DNA of 41,811 bases. It comes from an uncultured bacterium (GTDB lineage Bacteria > Cyanobacteriota > Vampirovibrionia > Gastranaerophilales > Gastranaerophilaceae). The notes below the pieces were generated by a model. That model made no database searches. It saw only the letters and a program-made list of their open reading frames with translations, and had not been told where the DNA came from. How positions within the stretch are numbered: position 1 is the stretch's first letter; each line of letters starts with the position of its first letter. This document shows, piece after piece, positions 1 through 8,798 of the stretch. The position numbers and the translations under genes were made by a program. The DNA lies in contig CASFTJ010000021.1 of NCBI GenBank assembly GCA_949297715.1, positions 1 to 41,811 of the forward strand. Direction: 5' to 3'.

Positions 1-192
1 CGGCTTCAATCTTGAGCTTTGCAAATTATTAGCGAACGTAAGCGTGTCGATGGTTTTGAGGCACTTTTTCCATAAAAAGTGCCCCGTCCGGAGGACTTTA
101 TTAAATATATGAAAGCAATCACCATCTGCGCAAGACACGCCGGAGGCTTGATTAATTTATTTTTTGGTGCGTCAAACAACACTCCTCAATAA
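1..192. other. Left-edge region without a supported gene
   Basis: No start-to-stop gene with a ribosome binding site is visible here. One plus-strand frame is open from the window edge to a TGA at about 109-111 (it reads GFNLELCKLLANVSVSMVL and onward, 36 residues), so it could be the end of a gene or the remnant of a repeated element, but the composition is not convincing. The stretch also contains a perfect hairpin at 60-83. Confidence 0.3.
60..83. repeat. Perfect 10-bp inverted repeat
   Basis: GGCACTTTTT, a CCAT loop, then AAAAAGTGCC. The stem is perfect, but no T-run follows in either direction, so it is not a standard intrinsic terminator. It may be a transcript-end hairpin or part of an intergenic repeat. 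Confidence 0.5.
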
Positions 193-900
193 CTATCGTT
201 GAAGAATATCCCAATACTTTTTATCATTTAATGCTTTATTTGTACAAGCTATTCCATTATATCTGTTATTTGATGTTTTTGAACAATATGCATCCTCACT
301 ATAATGTGTCCCTTGCATACCCATTGGAGCCAATCTCCCATCATCCATCAATTGAAATGTAAAAAGATCATGCCCCCATATATTTGGAGCTTTTTTTATC
401 CCATTTACATCTACAGATATATACAATATACCCGGATCCCAATTTTCAATAAATATTATTGAACCATCCATAAGAACAAATTGTCCATTGTTCAAATAGG
501 TGTTATCAATTTGAAACTTTTTATTAAATGTTTTGTAATGATCTGTATAACGTTGATTAGAATCATTCAATTGCTCTGTTAAACAAAATTCCGCTGCATT
601 TTCTTTATCCGTAACATCTGTTGAACCATAGCCACAATCTATCAATACTTTAAATTGTTTCATATAAATATCTTTAAATTCCTGAGCCGCATAAAGCTTA
701 GGTGAAGGCGGAACTCCTGCATTTTCAGCTTGAAGCTTCAAAAGTGCCTGTTGCATTACTGAGTAATTTTTTTTCAATGCCGTTTCTAATTCAGCTTTTT
801 GATGACGACTTATTAATGAAGGCAAAGTCATAGCGGCAACTACACCTATAATTCCAATGGTTATTAATACTTCAGCCATTGTAAATGCAATTTGTTTCAT
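193..900 (-). CDS. Type IV pilin-like / pseudopilin protein
   Basis: A 235-aa protein with a class III prepilin signal at its N-terminus: a short basic leader (MKQIA) followed by FTMAEVLITIGIIGVVAAMTLP, with the conserved Glu five residues into the mature part and a hydrophobic helix to about residue 30. The family is processed by a prepilin peptidase and builds type IV pili or type II secretion pseudopili at the inner membrane. The rest is a globular domain with several Cys, which could be disulfide-bonded; the C-terminal half resembles other lineage-specific pilins rather than a named family. The start is set by AGAGGGAATT before ATG. It is a single gene with no pilus assembly neighbours, so the exact system is unknown. 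The stop is TAG. Confidence 0.8.
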   Translation of the reverse strand: MKQIAFTMAEVLITIGIIGVVAAMTLPSLISRHQKAELETALKKNYSVMQQALLKLQAENAGVPPSPKLYAAQEFKDIYMKQFKVLIDCGYGSTDVTDKENAAEFCLTEQLNDSNQRYTDHYKTFNKKFQIDNTYLNNGQFVLMDGSIIFIENWDPGILYISVDVNGIKKAPNIWGHDLFTFQLMDDGRLAPMGMQGTHYSEDAYCSKTSNNRYNGIACTNKALNDKKYWDILQR

Positions 901-1073
901 AATTCCCTCTAATAAACATCCTTTTAATTTATATTATTATTATTTTAACTTGTAAACTCAAAATATACAAGTCATTATAAATTATAGTATTTTTTTGATA
1001 AAAAATTTAAAATCCTCAATCAAATAGCTAAAAAACAAAATTTAAATTATTGTTAATATTCTTAATATATAAT

Positions 1074-1113
1074 CTAAAAAATAAGAAAGCCATTTTTAAA
1101 CAGCTTTCTTATT
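1074..1113 (-). terminator. Intrinsic terminator of hom-thrC
   Basis: An 11-bp perfect stem (AATAAGAAAGC at 1080-1090 paired with GCTTTCTTATT at 1103-1113) has a 12-nt loop and, read on the minus strand, is followed by a T-run. It lies just past the thrC stop and separates it from the pseudopilin gene. Confidence 0.75.
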
Positions 1114-1139
1114 CTCAATTTTAGTATTTACAACTTTAA

Positions 1140-2207
1140 CTATATATTCATAGCTCTTAAAATATCCGTCATATCCGACGTTGTCTTTTTAACATCCGCA
1201 TTTGAATATTTAATGGCATTATCAGGATCCTTCAAACCGTTTCCTGTCAAAATACAAACGATTTTAGAACCTTCTTTAATCTGATCTTTAACCTTGATTA
1301 GTCCTGCAACTGAAGCCGCACTTGCCGGTTCTGCCAAAACTCCCTCAGTTGAGGCAATAAGTTTGTAAGCTTTTACGATTTCCTCATCTGTTACAAAGTT
1401 AATCATACCACCGCTTTCATCACGGGCAGCTTCTGCAAATTTCCAGCTTGCAGGATTTCCGATTCTGATTGCAGTCGCTAAAGTTTCGGGTTTCAAAATT
1501 CTTTCACCTTTGACTATTGCAGCGGCACCCTCTGCTTCAAATCCCATCATTTTCGGTAGAGCTTGGATTTTACCCAAATTGTACCATTCTTTATAACCCT
1601 TCCAGTAGGCGGTTATATTTCCTGCATTTCCAACAGGTATAAAGTGATAATCAGGCGCTTGCCCCAGTGAATTTATAATCTCAAATGCACCTGTTTTTTG
1701 ACCTTCAATTCTGTACGGGTTAACCGAATTTACGAGAGTTATCGGGTATTCATCGGCAATTTTTCTGACTAATTCAAGCGCTTCATCAAAATTACCCTGA
1801 ATTGCAATAATTTCTGCCCCGTACATCATCGCTTGAGATAATTTGCCAAGTGCAATGTAACCGTCCGGAATTAAAACAAAAGTTCTCATGCCGGCCTTTG
1901 CACCGTATGCAGCAGCGGAAGCTGAGGTGTTTCCTGTTGATGCGCAAATTATTGCACCTGCGCCATCCTCTTTTGCTTTTGAAACTGCCATTGTCATACC
2001 GCGGTCTTTAAAGCTTCCTGTAGGGTTGCAGCCTTCAAATTTTAAATAAATTTCAGCGTCAAGTCTGATTTTTTTTGCCAAATTTTCTGCCTTGATTAAA
2101 GGAGTGTTTCCCTCATTCAACGTAACTACAGGGGTTTTGTCGCTTACGGGCAAATATTCTCTGAATGTATTTATTAATCCTTGATAGTATTTTTTTTCAG
2201 TCATCAT
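1140..2207 (-). CDS. thrC: Threonine synthase
   Basis: A 355-aa PLP-dependent fold-type II enzyme that converts O-phosphohomoserine to threonine and phosphate, the last step of threonine synthesis. The PLP lysine lies in the motif GSFKDRGM (about residue 67). The phosphate-binding glycine-rich loop is [11 protein letters not shown], and a terminal GNGLKDP segment is present. Length and motifs fit the short (about 350 aa) bacterial ThrC type. It starts 14 nt after the hom stop on the same strand, so the two form an operon ending at the hairpin at 1074-1113. The second codon is also ATG, so the start may be one residue later. It ends in TAG, which shows that TAG works as a normal stop in this genome. 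Confidence 0.95.
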   Translation of the reverse strand: MMTEKKYYQGLINTFREYLPVSDKTPVVTLNEGNTPLIKAENLAKKIRLDAEIYLKFEGCNPTGSFKDRGMTMAVSKAKEDGAGAIICASTGNTSASAAAYGAKAGMRTFVLIPDGYIALGKLSQAMMYGAEIIAIQGNFDEALELVRKIADEYPITLVNSVNPYRIEGQKTGAFEIINSLGQAPDYHFIPVGNAGNITAYWKGYKEWYNLGKIQALPKMMGFEAEGAAAIVKGERILKPETLATAIRIGNPASWKFAEAARDESGGMINFVTDEEIVKAYKLIASTEGVLAEPASAASVAGLIKVKDQIKEGSKIVCILTGNGLKDPDNAIKYSNADVKKTTSDMTDILRAMNI

Positions 2208-2221
2208 ATCTTAATATCCTC

Positions 2222-3499
2222 TTATACCTGAACTCTTATCAGGCTGTTAACTTTATTGATAAACTTGTCTTTTTCAAAAGCGTCAACTGCTCTTCGCATA
2301 TTTTTTTCCAAAGCCAATTCGGTAATTACGGTAATATTTGCCGTATTATCTTCATCAACACCTCTTTGCACAATACTTTGAAGGCTTATGTCATTATCTG
2401 CGCAAATTCTGCCGATTGTACCGATTACACCTTTATTGTTTTTGGCATTTATCGAAAGGTAATATTTATTCATTGTATCTTTAATATTGATACACTTTGC
2501 AGTTTCTTCATGCCTGCATCTCATCATCGGTAAAAGATAATCCGTTTTACCAAGTTCTGCAACTATTGCCAAAATATCACCCACAACAGAGCTTGCTGTC
2601 GGAAATTCTCCGGCTCCGGGGCCTGACAGGGTAATGTCGCCTATCGGATGCCCTGAGAGGCTTACGGCATTTGTTACATAATCAATATGCGCCAATGTAG
2701 ATTTTTTCGAAATCAACATCGGATGAACTCTTACATCGGCTTTCCCGTCATCATTCATTGTGGCTGAAGCTATTAGCTTTATTTTATACCCTAAATCGTT
2801 TGCAGCATGCATATCCTGCGCACGAATTTTAGTAATCCCTTCACGATAGACATTGTCTAACTTAATCCGTTTTCTGAATGCAATTGTTGCAAGGGTTGTG
2901 ACTTTATATGCCGCATCAAACCCTTCAACGTCACCCGTAGGATCCGTTTCAGCGTAACCCAATCCTTGAGCTTCTTTTAATACATCCTCATAAGATGCGC
3001 CCTGAACATCCATTTTTGTCAGAATGTAATTGGTTGTGCCGTTTAAAATTGCTTCAATCTTATTAATCTTATTGCCTGCCATAATTGTCTTAATAGGCAT
3101 TATTAAAGGAATCCCGCCTGCAATTGCGGCTTCGTATAGAACTACTTTATTATATTTTTCTGCGTAATTAAAAAGTTCCTCACCGTGTTTTGCCAGAAGC
3201 TCTTTGTTTGCAGTAACTATATGTTTACCATTCTTTATCGCCGTCTTTATCAAATCAAATGCCGGCTGAACTCCGCCTATAAGTTCACAGACAATATCAA
3301 TCTCAGAATCCGTCGCAACTTCGTAACTGTCTTCTGTCAAAATTGATTTATCTAAATTCTCAATATTGCGGGGTTTATTAATATTTTTTACCCCAATTTT
3401 TGTAATTTCTATATCTTCATAAGGCATCAAAGTCTTGTAAACACCTGTCCCGACTGTGCCTAATCCGATTAACCCGATTTTAATTTTCTTCTTTTCCAT
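2222..3499 (-). CDS. hom: Homoserine dehydrogenase
   Basis: A 425-aa monofunctional enzyme that reduces aspartate semialdehyde to homoserine with NAD(P)H. It has a Rossmann motif GLIGLGTVGTGVYKTL near the N-terminus, ANKELLAKHG, GTTNYILT, and the catalytic stretch EAQGLGYAETDPTGDVEGFDAAYK. A C-terminal ACT domain (from about residue 345, starting YYLSINAKNNKGVIGTIG) is the usual site of threonine feedback inhibition. Length is normal for the family. It is directly followed by thrC. An upstream 94-aa orphan is 31 nt away and could be co-transcribed. The flow from aspartate semialdehyde to threonine is therefore encoded here except for homoserine kinase, which is not in the window. Confidence 0.95.
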   Translation of the reverse strand: MEKKKIKIGLIGLGTVGTGVYKTLMPYEDIEITKIGVKNINKPRNIENLDKSILTEDSYEVATDSEIDIVCELIGGVQPAFDLIKTAIKNGKHIVTANKELLAKHGEELFNYAEKYNKVVLYEAAIAGGIPLIMPIKTIMAGNKINKIEAILNGTTNYILTKMDVQGASYEDVLKEAQGLGYAETDPTGDVEGFDAAYKVTTLATIAFRKRIKLDNVYREGITKIRAQDMHAANDLGYKIKLIASATMNDDGKADVRVHPMLISKKSTLAHIDYVTNAVSLSGHPIGDITLSGPGAGEFPTASSVVGDILAIVAELGKTDYLLPMMRCRHEETAKCINIKDTMNKYYLSINAKNNKGVIGTIGRICADNDISLQSIVQRGVDEDNTANITVITELALEKNMRRAVDAFEKDKFINKVNSLIRVQV

Positions 3500-3530
3500 A
3501 AGAAAATTTTAGCACAAAAATAATAAAAGC

Positions 3531-3815
3531 CTAATGTGCTATTGCTCGTTTAATCTTTGCTATTAATTTCAGCAAAAACTTTTTGAAAGTAAAACGATAT
3601 TCTTCAGGAATCTCTATTTCTTTACGGCTTACAAACATATCCGTTTCCTGTTTTTTGTCAAAAATACTTTCATCAAGTAAAAATTTCTTTTCTTTTTCTT
3701 CTTCCTGTCTTTCGCGCTGCATATAACCGAGATTACCGCCTCCGCCGTCATTGTTCATATTGGCGGCTTCTCTGATTACAGGCTTGACGCTCAGTACGTT
3801 TGCATCGAAACTCAT
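3531..3815 (-). CDS. Hypothetical charged protein (94 aa)
   Basis: I do not recognise this family. The N-terminus (MSFDANVLSVKPVIREAANM) is followed by a glycine run (NDGGGGNLGY), a Glu/Lys/Arg-rich middle (residues 32-45) and a basic amphipathic end (FTFKKFLLKLIAKIKRAIAH) that could bind membrane or nucleic acid. There is no signal peptide or membrane helix. The start has a good site (AGGTGGAAAA before ATG). It lies upstream of hom on the same strand. Its leader contains the AAATACTTTATATA element also seen before two other orphan genes, which suggests shared control. Confidence 0.65.
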   Translation of the reverse strand: MSFDANVLSVKPVIREAANMNNDGGGGNLGYMQRERQEEEKEKKFLLDESIFDKKQETDMFVSRKEIEIPEEYRFTFKKFLLKLIAKIKRAIAH

Positions 3816-3898
3816 TTTTCCACCTAAGTTTACGATTTTTCGAATATCCTTATAGGATTTAATCCGAACTTTCGCAGTCCTTTCTTTTTTCCCTTATA

Positions 3899-3912
3899 TA
3901 TATAAAGTATTT
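3899..3912 (-). promoter_or_regulatory. Shared upstream motif, copy 1
   Basis: On the minus strand this reads AAATACTTTATATA, about 85 nt upstream of the 94-aa gene. The same 14 bases occur at 8598-8611 and 11899-11912, each upstream of a minus-strand orphan gene. Each copy is preceded by a T-rich block of similar spacing. It may be a promoter core or an operator; the assignment is inferred from recurrence alone. Confidence 0.55.
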
Positions 3913-3946
3913 TTCATAAAGAAATGTTACAATTTGGGGAATTTTG

Positions 3947-4825
3947 TTACTTTTCTTCACAATTCTTTATCGGCGGTAAGTTGAATTTTATTATATTTAA
4001 TAAGCTGCATTCTCTTTTTGTACTGTGATATCTGATTTTTACCAGCGTTAATCCTAAAAATTTATACTTCTTTACAGGTCTATAATAGTTTGGTAATGCA
4101 AGATTTTTGGATTTAAAAAATTCCAACATCCTTTCTCTTACGTGAACGTAATCATTTTTTAACTTTTGCGATTTCATTCTTAATATTGAACCTGCATTAT
4201 CCCTTTGATAATAGTATTTTACATTAGGAACTGTTACCATTTTTTTAAGATAATACAAAGCTTCAACCATAAAACAAATATCTTCGTAATATACACCCGG
4301 TTCAAATGTTAAATTTAATTTTCTTATCCCGGAAGTTCTGTATATCTTATTCCATACATCACCAACATTAGGAATATTACATAAATAATACTTTTTATAT
4401 GTCTCCTCCGCTAATTCTTCGGATTTGTATTGATACTTATAACTCTGTCTGCCATACTTGCGAATAATTTTTACGTCACCTACCGCAATATCCGCATCAT
4501 ATTTTTTTGCTGTTTCGTATAATTTTTCGTAAAAATTTAAATCTATCCAATCATCTGAATCTATAAATCCGATATATTCACCTTGTGCAAGCTCTATACC
4601 CCTATTTCTGGAAATTGACGGGCCTGAATTTTCTTGATTTATTACTTTTATTCTTGAATCTTTTTGAGCATATTCCTCCAAAATTTGAAGGCTGTTATCA
4701 GGAGAACCGTCATTTATACAGATTATTTCAATATCTTTTAATGTCTGATTAATTAAGCTGTCCAAACACCGCGGTAAAAATTTCTCGACTTTATAAACCG
4801 GAACTATTACACTAACTTTTGGCAT
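3947..4825 (-). CDS. Family 2 glycosyltransferase
   Basis: A 292-aa protein with a GT-A fold N-terminal domain: VSVIVPVYKVEKFLPRCLDS, then ICINDGSPDNS, the acidic nucleotide-sugar site GFIDSDDWID (about residues 88-97), and YYEDICFMVEAL further on. GT2 enzymes transfer a sugar from a nucleotide donor to a glycan or lipid acceptor, usually at the cytoplasmic face for surface polysaccharide or glycolipid. The donor and acceptor cannot be read from the sequence. The C-terminus (from about 230) is basic and lacks membrane helices. The start is set by GAGGTGAGGA before ATG. It stands alone, not in a polysaccharide cluster. Confidence 0.88.
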   Translation of the reverse strand: MPKVSVIVPVYKVEKFLPRCLDSLINQTLKDIEIICINDGSPDNSLQILEEYAQKDSRIKVINQENSGPSISRNRGIELAQGEYIGFIDSDDWIDLNFYEKLYETAKKYDADIAVGDVKIIRKYGRQSYKYQYKSEELAEETYKKYYLCNIPNVGDVWNKIYRTSGIRKLNLTFEPGVYYEDICFMVEALYYLKKMVTVPNVKYYYQRDNAGSILRMKSQKLKNDYVHVRERMLEFFKSKNLALPNYYRPVKKYKFLGLTLVKIRYHSTKRECSLLNIIKFNLPPIKNCEEK

Positions 4826-4957
4826 TCCTCACCTCTGGATATTATTATCACTACAAATTCTATATTAGAGTGAATATATTGTCAAACAATCAAATCTATA
4901 AAATACAATAAATTTCATATAATTTACAATTTATCATTTTAGTGAAATAATTTCTTT

Positions 4958-5683
4958 ATGCAGCAGCTTTTTGCCAAAACAGCAGATAATGTCAAAATTG
5001 CATTTAATTTATATAACACAGGGCATAAAAGTGTTGTAATAATTTGTCCTGGATGGTTTATGACCAAAGACAGCAAGGCTTTTTCAAAACTTGCCGAAGA
5101 TTTATCCGAAAAATACGATGTTATCGCAATGGATTTCAGAGGACATGGGAAAAGCGGAGGGCTATATACATTTACCTCTAAAGAGCTTTTGGATCTTGAT
5201 ACCGTTGTAGAATTTGCAAGAAAAAATTACGAGAAAATAAACCTTGCAGGATTTTCACTTGGAGGAGCTGTTGTATTAATTTACGGGGCGCAAAATTTTG
5301 ATATTAACAGGATTATCGCAGTATCTGCGCCAAGTGATTTCTACAAAATTGAAAACAAAATGTGGCATCCGAACGCTTGGATTCCGACATTTAAAAAATT
5401 TGAACCTAAAAGATGGGTTTCCGTAAGACCTTCTCCTGTAATAAGAAAAAAAATTAAACCTCTTGATATTGCGGATAAAATTAAAGCACCGACACTTTTT
5501 GTTGCCGGAAACGAAGACGTAACCGTTTGCCCGTGGCATACTAAAAAACTTTACGAAAAAGCTACCTGCCCTAAAAAACTTGAAATTTTTGAAAACGGAA
5601 TTCATGCAGAAGATTTATTCCTGAACGAACCCGAAAGATTTTTGAACCTTTGTTTCAATTGGCTTGAAAAAGATTTTGATTAA
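4958..5683 (+). CDS. Alpha/beta hydrolase
   Basis: A 241-aa single-domain cytoplasmic hydrolase. It shows an oxyanion-side segment PGWFMTKDSKAF, DFRGHGKSGG (residues 59-68), the nucleophile elbow GFSLGG with Ser100, the acid loop GNEDVTVCP, and a C-terminal His in GIHAEDLF. All three catalytic residues are therefore present. The substrate is unknown; the family includes esterases, lipases and acyl hydrolases. No signal peptide is seen. The RBS is weak, and the gene lies between divergent and convergent neighbours, so it is probably monocistronic. Its end overlaps the HD gene by 4 nt, tail to tail. Confidence 0.85.
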   Translation: MQQLFAKTADNVKIAFNLYNTGHKSVVIICPGWFMTKDSKAFSKLAEDLSEKYDVIAMDFRGHGKSGGLYTFTSKELLDLDTVVEFARKNYEKINLAGFSLGGAVVLIYGAQNFDINRIIAVSAPSDFYKIENKMWHPNAWIPTFKKFEPKRWVSVRPSPVIRKKIKPLDIADKIKAPTLFVAGNEDVTVCPWHTKKLYEKATCPKKLEIFENGIHAEDLFLNEPERFLNLCFNWLEKDFD

Positions 5684-6279
5684 ATTTGCGTGTAATCATC
5701 AAACTTTAATACAGACTGGGTTTTAAATCCTATCTCAAATAAATCACGTTTACGAATTGCTGAGGTTAAATCGGGGTAATAATCCGGAGTATTTGGAGTA
5801 ATCAAAAATTCAGCAATGTTATATTTTTCATCATAGTTAATTTTAACTTTTTTAATAAGCGACAAATGCGCTCTGTCTAATCCGTCGGCAAGCCTTAAAA
5901 TTCCGCCAAGACGCTTAACGATTTTACGTTCTTTTTTATCAAAATCAGAATAAATTTCATGCTTTTCTTTGTCAGGCAAACTTCCCCTATGATATCTGCA
6001 AATACATGCCGCAAGTTCCGTTTCTCTTTTTGTGAACCCATCCAAGCCGTATTCTAAAACAAGCTTTTGACTATGTTTGTTATGATTTTTGCAGTCAACA
6101 TAATAACCGATATCATGCAAAAGTGCTGCCGCCTCAAGAAGTTTCCTTTCTGAAGATGACATTTCATAAATCTTGCTTGATGTTTCATCAAAAATCATCA
6201 TTGCAATCTTTCTGACCTCAAAAGGATGAGCTGTACTATTTGAAAACTTTTCCAGTAATTCTTCCGCTGATAACCTCAT
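5680..6279 (-). CDS. HD-domain protein, Ppx/GppA C-terminal type
   Basis: A 199-aa protein with an HD metal site: LLEAAALLHDIGYYVDCKNHNKHS carries the HD dyad and further His, and CRYHRGSLPD and RLADGLDRAHLS follow. This arrangement resembles the C-terminal HD domain of exopolyphosphatase/guanosine pentaphosphatase, here without the N-terminal ASKHA phosphatase domain. A metal-dependent phosphohydrolase acting on a nucleotide or signalling molecule is likely; the substrate is not known. It is convergent with the alpha/beta hydrolase gene and divergent from the GGDEF gene 72 nt away. Confidence 0.75.
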   Translation of the reverse strand: MRLSAEELLEKFSNSTAHPFEVRKIAMMIFDETSSKIYEMSSSERKLLEAAALLHDIGYYVDCKNHNKHSQKLVLEYGLDGFTKRETELAACICRYHRGSLPDKEKHEIYSDFDKKERKIVKRLGGILRLADGLDRAHLSLIKKVKINYDEKYNIAEFLITPNTPDYYPDLTSAIRKRDLFEIGFKTQSVLKFDDYTQI

Positions 6280-6351
6280 ATCTGAATTTTATCAAAAACA
6301 TGGCAACCGTTCAAATTTTATGGTATAATATTTCAAGAGAAGGAATTTTTT

Positions 6352-7011
6352 ATGGACAATTTTCAGGGACAGGGTTTTGATTTATCACCGGAACTTCTGG
6401 ATCAAATTCAGGGAAATATAGAAGAAATTATAAAAAGTTTTCCGATTTCGGAAAGCAATAAAAAAGATATCCTTAAAAAAATCAATTTTATGTACTCTCA
6501 AACCAGATATATGTCAGTGACTGATGCCTTGACAGGAATTTTTAACCGCAGACATTTTGAAACAACACTTGACAGAGAATTTTTGAGAGCCAAAAGATAT
6601 TCAAATGATTTAAGCCTTGCAGTTTTTGATATTGATTATTTTAAAAAAATAAACGATACTTACGGACATCTTTGCGGGGATTACGTATTAAAAGAAATTG
6701 CATATATTGCGCTTGAAACCTTCAGAAAAACCGACATCATTTTCAGATACGGCGGAGAAGAATTTGTCGTTATCTTAACCGAAACTCCGCTTGATAAAGC
6801 AATTATTCCGCTTGAACGTTTTAGAAAAGCTGTTGAAACTTATCCGTTCTTTTACGACAATAACGGTTTTAAAGTTACCGTAAGTATCGGCATAGAAACT
6901 TTAAACCCTGAAATTTATGTATCTTCAGATTTGTTTTCAAACGCAGATAAAGCATTATACAAGGCAAAACAAGATGGCAGAAACCGTATTGTTACAAGCT
7001 TAAATCTTTAA
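6352..7011 (+). CDS. Diguanylate cyclase (GGDEF domain)
   Basis: A 219-aa soluble protein. Residues 55-215 form a GGDEF domain that makes cyclic di-GMP from two GTP. The active-site loop is GGEEF at residues 134-138. An RxxD inhibitory site (RKTD, 125-128) sits exactly five residues before it, so product feedback is expected. DALTGIFNRRHF, DIDYFKKINDTYGH and the terminal KALYKAKQDGRN are typical. The first 55 residues form a short helical region, not a recognised sensor. The start has AGAGAAGGAATTTTTT before ATG. It is convergent with the EF-hand gene, 3 nt apart. No c-di-GMP phosphodiesterase is seen in the window. Confidence 0.93.
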   Translation: MDNFQGQGFDLSPELLDQIQGNIEEIIKSFPISESNKKDILKKINFMYSQTRYMSVTDALTGIFNRRHFETTLDREFLRAKRYSNDLSLAVFDIDYFKKINDTYGHLCGDYVLKEIAYIALETFRKTDIIFRYGGEEFVVILTETPLDKAIIPLERFRKAVETYPFFYDNNGFKVTVSIGIETLNPEIYVSSDLFSNADKALYKAKQDGRNRIVTSLNL

Positions 7012-7014
7012 TTT

Positions 7015-8178
7015 TTATTCTTTAAACTGATCTAAAAGCATATTATGTTCTTCAAGATATTTAAGCCAAGCTTGTTTTTCAGGCGGGACATCAGCACGGG
7101 TTTTACCATCCAGAATTGTTTCATCACCCTCAACCCCGTTTATTTCATCCATAATTTTATCGTGGAAAGTTGTAACATCAATTGACCAGTCCTCACTATC
7201 AAAATTCTTGCCGGTTGCTTTTTCAATAATATCAATATAATCCACAATCTGCTGTACAGTCATATTAGCCGTTTTTTCGAATTGTTCTTTTTTGGCGGAA
7301 TTTTCAGGTTTTAACAATTCTCTAAAATCCGAAGCTTTCATATCACGAACAGCTTGCCACTCAGCCTGATATTTCGCATAATCTTCCAAAGACATGGCAT
7401 TTGTTACGTCTTTTGGAAACGCCTTAAACGCAGCCCAAGCAAGCCTGTTTTTGACTTCATAAGCACTATTTTCATCACCTTCTTGAATTAAGGATTTAAA
7501 TATAAGAGCACATGCATTTTTAGGGGCCATAGGCGGTTTTGAAATATCCCCGCCGCAGCAGGAATCTGCCTGCTCCGGAGTCACCAGACGGGTATAAGCA
7601 TCAAGATTTAATCTTTCATATAAGGAATTATCCTTAAATAACCACCTGTTTGCCTGAACTTTCATCACCTCATAAAGAAGCTGTGTTTCTTCATCACTAA
7701 GTTCTTTTCCAAATTGTTTTTTAATTCCCGCCTTAATTCCGATCATCGGATCTTCATTTTCAATCCAGCGTTTACACCAATCTTCAAAATTATCGCTCTT
7801 ATAATCAGGAATTTCTTTTAAATTATATTTCTTTGCGAATTGTTCAGGTGTTAAATCACCATCCAAATGTCCTCCGTTATCATTATGATTTTTCCAGATG
7901 GCTTCTTCAATATTATTTCTAACCCCGTTACGATCAGCATCAATTCGCATCCATTTATTTACATTACGTTCGGCTTTAAAAATAGCCTCGCTCATTGCAT
8001 TCAAATCATCTCCGCTATACCCTGCCGCAAGTAATTCCTCATACGAAATTTTTCCGTTCTTATCTTTGTCAAGCTTCATAAAAAGACTTTCATTTGTCTT
8101 TTTTAATTCAGAATTTGTTGTCTGGCGGGCAGAACTGGTTTGAGAATGAGTGCCATTTAGCGAATTAATTTCCGTCAT
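7015..8178 (-). CDS. EF-hand domain protein (387 aa)
   Basis: There are two EF-hand-like calcium loops near the N-terminus: DKDKNGKISYEE (about 37-48) and DADRNGVRNNIEE (about 79-91); the first is canonical, the second has a weaker middle. The remainder is a mostly helical, charged region without a recognised domain. There is no signal peptide; the Ser/Thr/Asn-rich N-terminus (NGTHSQTSSARQTTNSEL) may be a linker or a non-classical export region. It lies 28 nt after a 120-aa orphan on the same strand with its own RBS (AGAGAGGAAGTATAAACT before ATG), and a GGTATAAT box overlaps the upstream stop. Calcium binding is supported; function is unknown. Confidence 0.7.
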   Translation of the reverse strand: MTEINSLNGTHSQTSSARQTTNSELKKTNESLFMKLDKDKNGKISYEELLAAGYSGDDLNAMSEAIFKAERNVNKWMRIDADRNGVRNNIEEAIWKNHNDNGGHLDGDLTPEQFAKKYNLKEIPDYKSDNFEDWCKRWIENEDPMIGIKAGIKKQFGKELSDEETQLLYEVMKVQANRWLFKDNSLYERLNLDAYTRLVTPEQADSCCGGDISKPPMAPKNACALIFKSLIQEGDENSAYEVKNRLAWAAFKAFPKDVTNAMSLEDYAKYQAEWQAVRDMKASDFRELLKPENSAKKEQFEKTANMTVQQIVDYIDIIEKATGKNFDSEDWSIDVTTFHDKIMDEINGVEGDETILDGKTRADVPPEKQAWLKYLEEHNMLLDQFKE

Positions 8179-8206
8179 AGTTTATACTTCCTCTCTATTT
8201 GTTTTA

Positions 8207-8569
8207 TTATACCATTTTTCTTGTTTCATTACCTGCAATATCAAAAATACTTGTATCCATTGGAATTTCTGGGGTTGAAACCGCTTTGTCAGTCTTTTTG
8301 TCTTTTGAATTATCAGTTTCACTAATTCCTGCTGCAGCATTTACTGTAATTCTCTGGTTTTTAGGCAGCATATTAGTAAAACTTTTGCCTTCTTTTTCAG
8401 CTACAAAAACAGATAATTCACTTGCAAAACTACCGTTATAAGATGCGATATTCGAAAGCGAAACCGTATCACTCCCGTCAAAATCGGTTCTGCCGTTCAT
8501 CAAAGCAATCATATCTTTTGGATTAAATCCCGGAAATTGCCCGTAAATATCTCCGACAGTTATTGACAT
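8207..8569 (-). CDS. Hypothetical protein (120 aa) upstream of EF-hand gene
   Basis: The start is placed at 8569 because AAGGAGG lies 5 nt upstream. The open frame runs farther back into the pentanucleotide array (as MVWCGV repeats) but that part is not a plausible protein. The product begins MSITVGDIYGQFPGFNPKDM, contains an acidic turn (GRTDFDGSDTVS), an Ala-rich segment and a Lys/Asp-rich tail ending SIFDIAGNETRKMV. No known domain, signal peptide or membrane helix is visible. It forms a two-gene unit with the EF-hand protein. Its leader carries the shared AAATACTTTATATA motif, and the ACACC array starts about 20 nt farther upstream, so its expression could vary with repeat number. Confidence 0.65.
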   Translation of the reverse strand: MSITVGDIYGQFPGFNPKDMIALMNGRTDFDGSDTVSLSNIASYNGSFASELSVFVAEKEGKSFTNMLPKNQRITVNAAAGISETDNSKDKKTDKAVSTPEIPMDTSIFDIAGNETRKMV

Positions 8570-8597
8570 ATATCCTCCTTTAATCTGTATATATATG

Positions 8598-8611
8598 TAT
8601 ATAAAGTATTT
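8598..8611 (-). promoter_or_regulatory. Shared upstream motif, copy 2
   Basis: AAATACTTTATATA on the minus strand, about 30 nt upstream of the 120-aa gene and about 19 nt from the edge of the ACACC array. See the copies at 3899 and 11899. The distance to the start codon would suit a promoter core. Confidence 0.55.
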
Positions 8612-8630
8612 TGATAACAAAAAATTGCGC

Positions 8631-8798
8631 ACACCACACCACACCACACCACACCACACCACACCACACCACACCACACCACACCACACCACACCACACC
8701 ACACCACACCACACCACACCACACCACACCACACCACACCACACCACACCACACCACACCACACCACACCACACCACACCACACCACACCACACCACA
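8631..8798. repeat. (ACACC)n pentanucleotide array
   Basis: 168 bases of perfectly repeated ACACC, about 33.6 copies with no interruption. On the minus strand it is (GGTGT)n, a run of GG pairs spaced by TGT, a pattern able to form two-tetrad G-quadruplexes. It sits between the divergent 120-aa gene and alaS, so copy changes cannot shift a real reading frame but could change spacing to a promoter. Perfect long arrays are prone to slippage; the copy number in the assembly may be inexact. Confidence 0.95.

Noticed and set aside
8631..8798. Array considered as CRISPR
   Set aside because: The unit is 5 bp with no spacers and no cas genes nearby.
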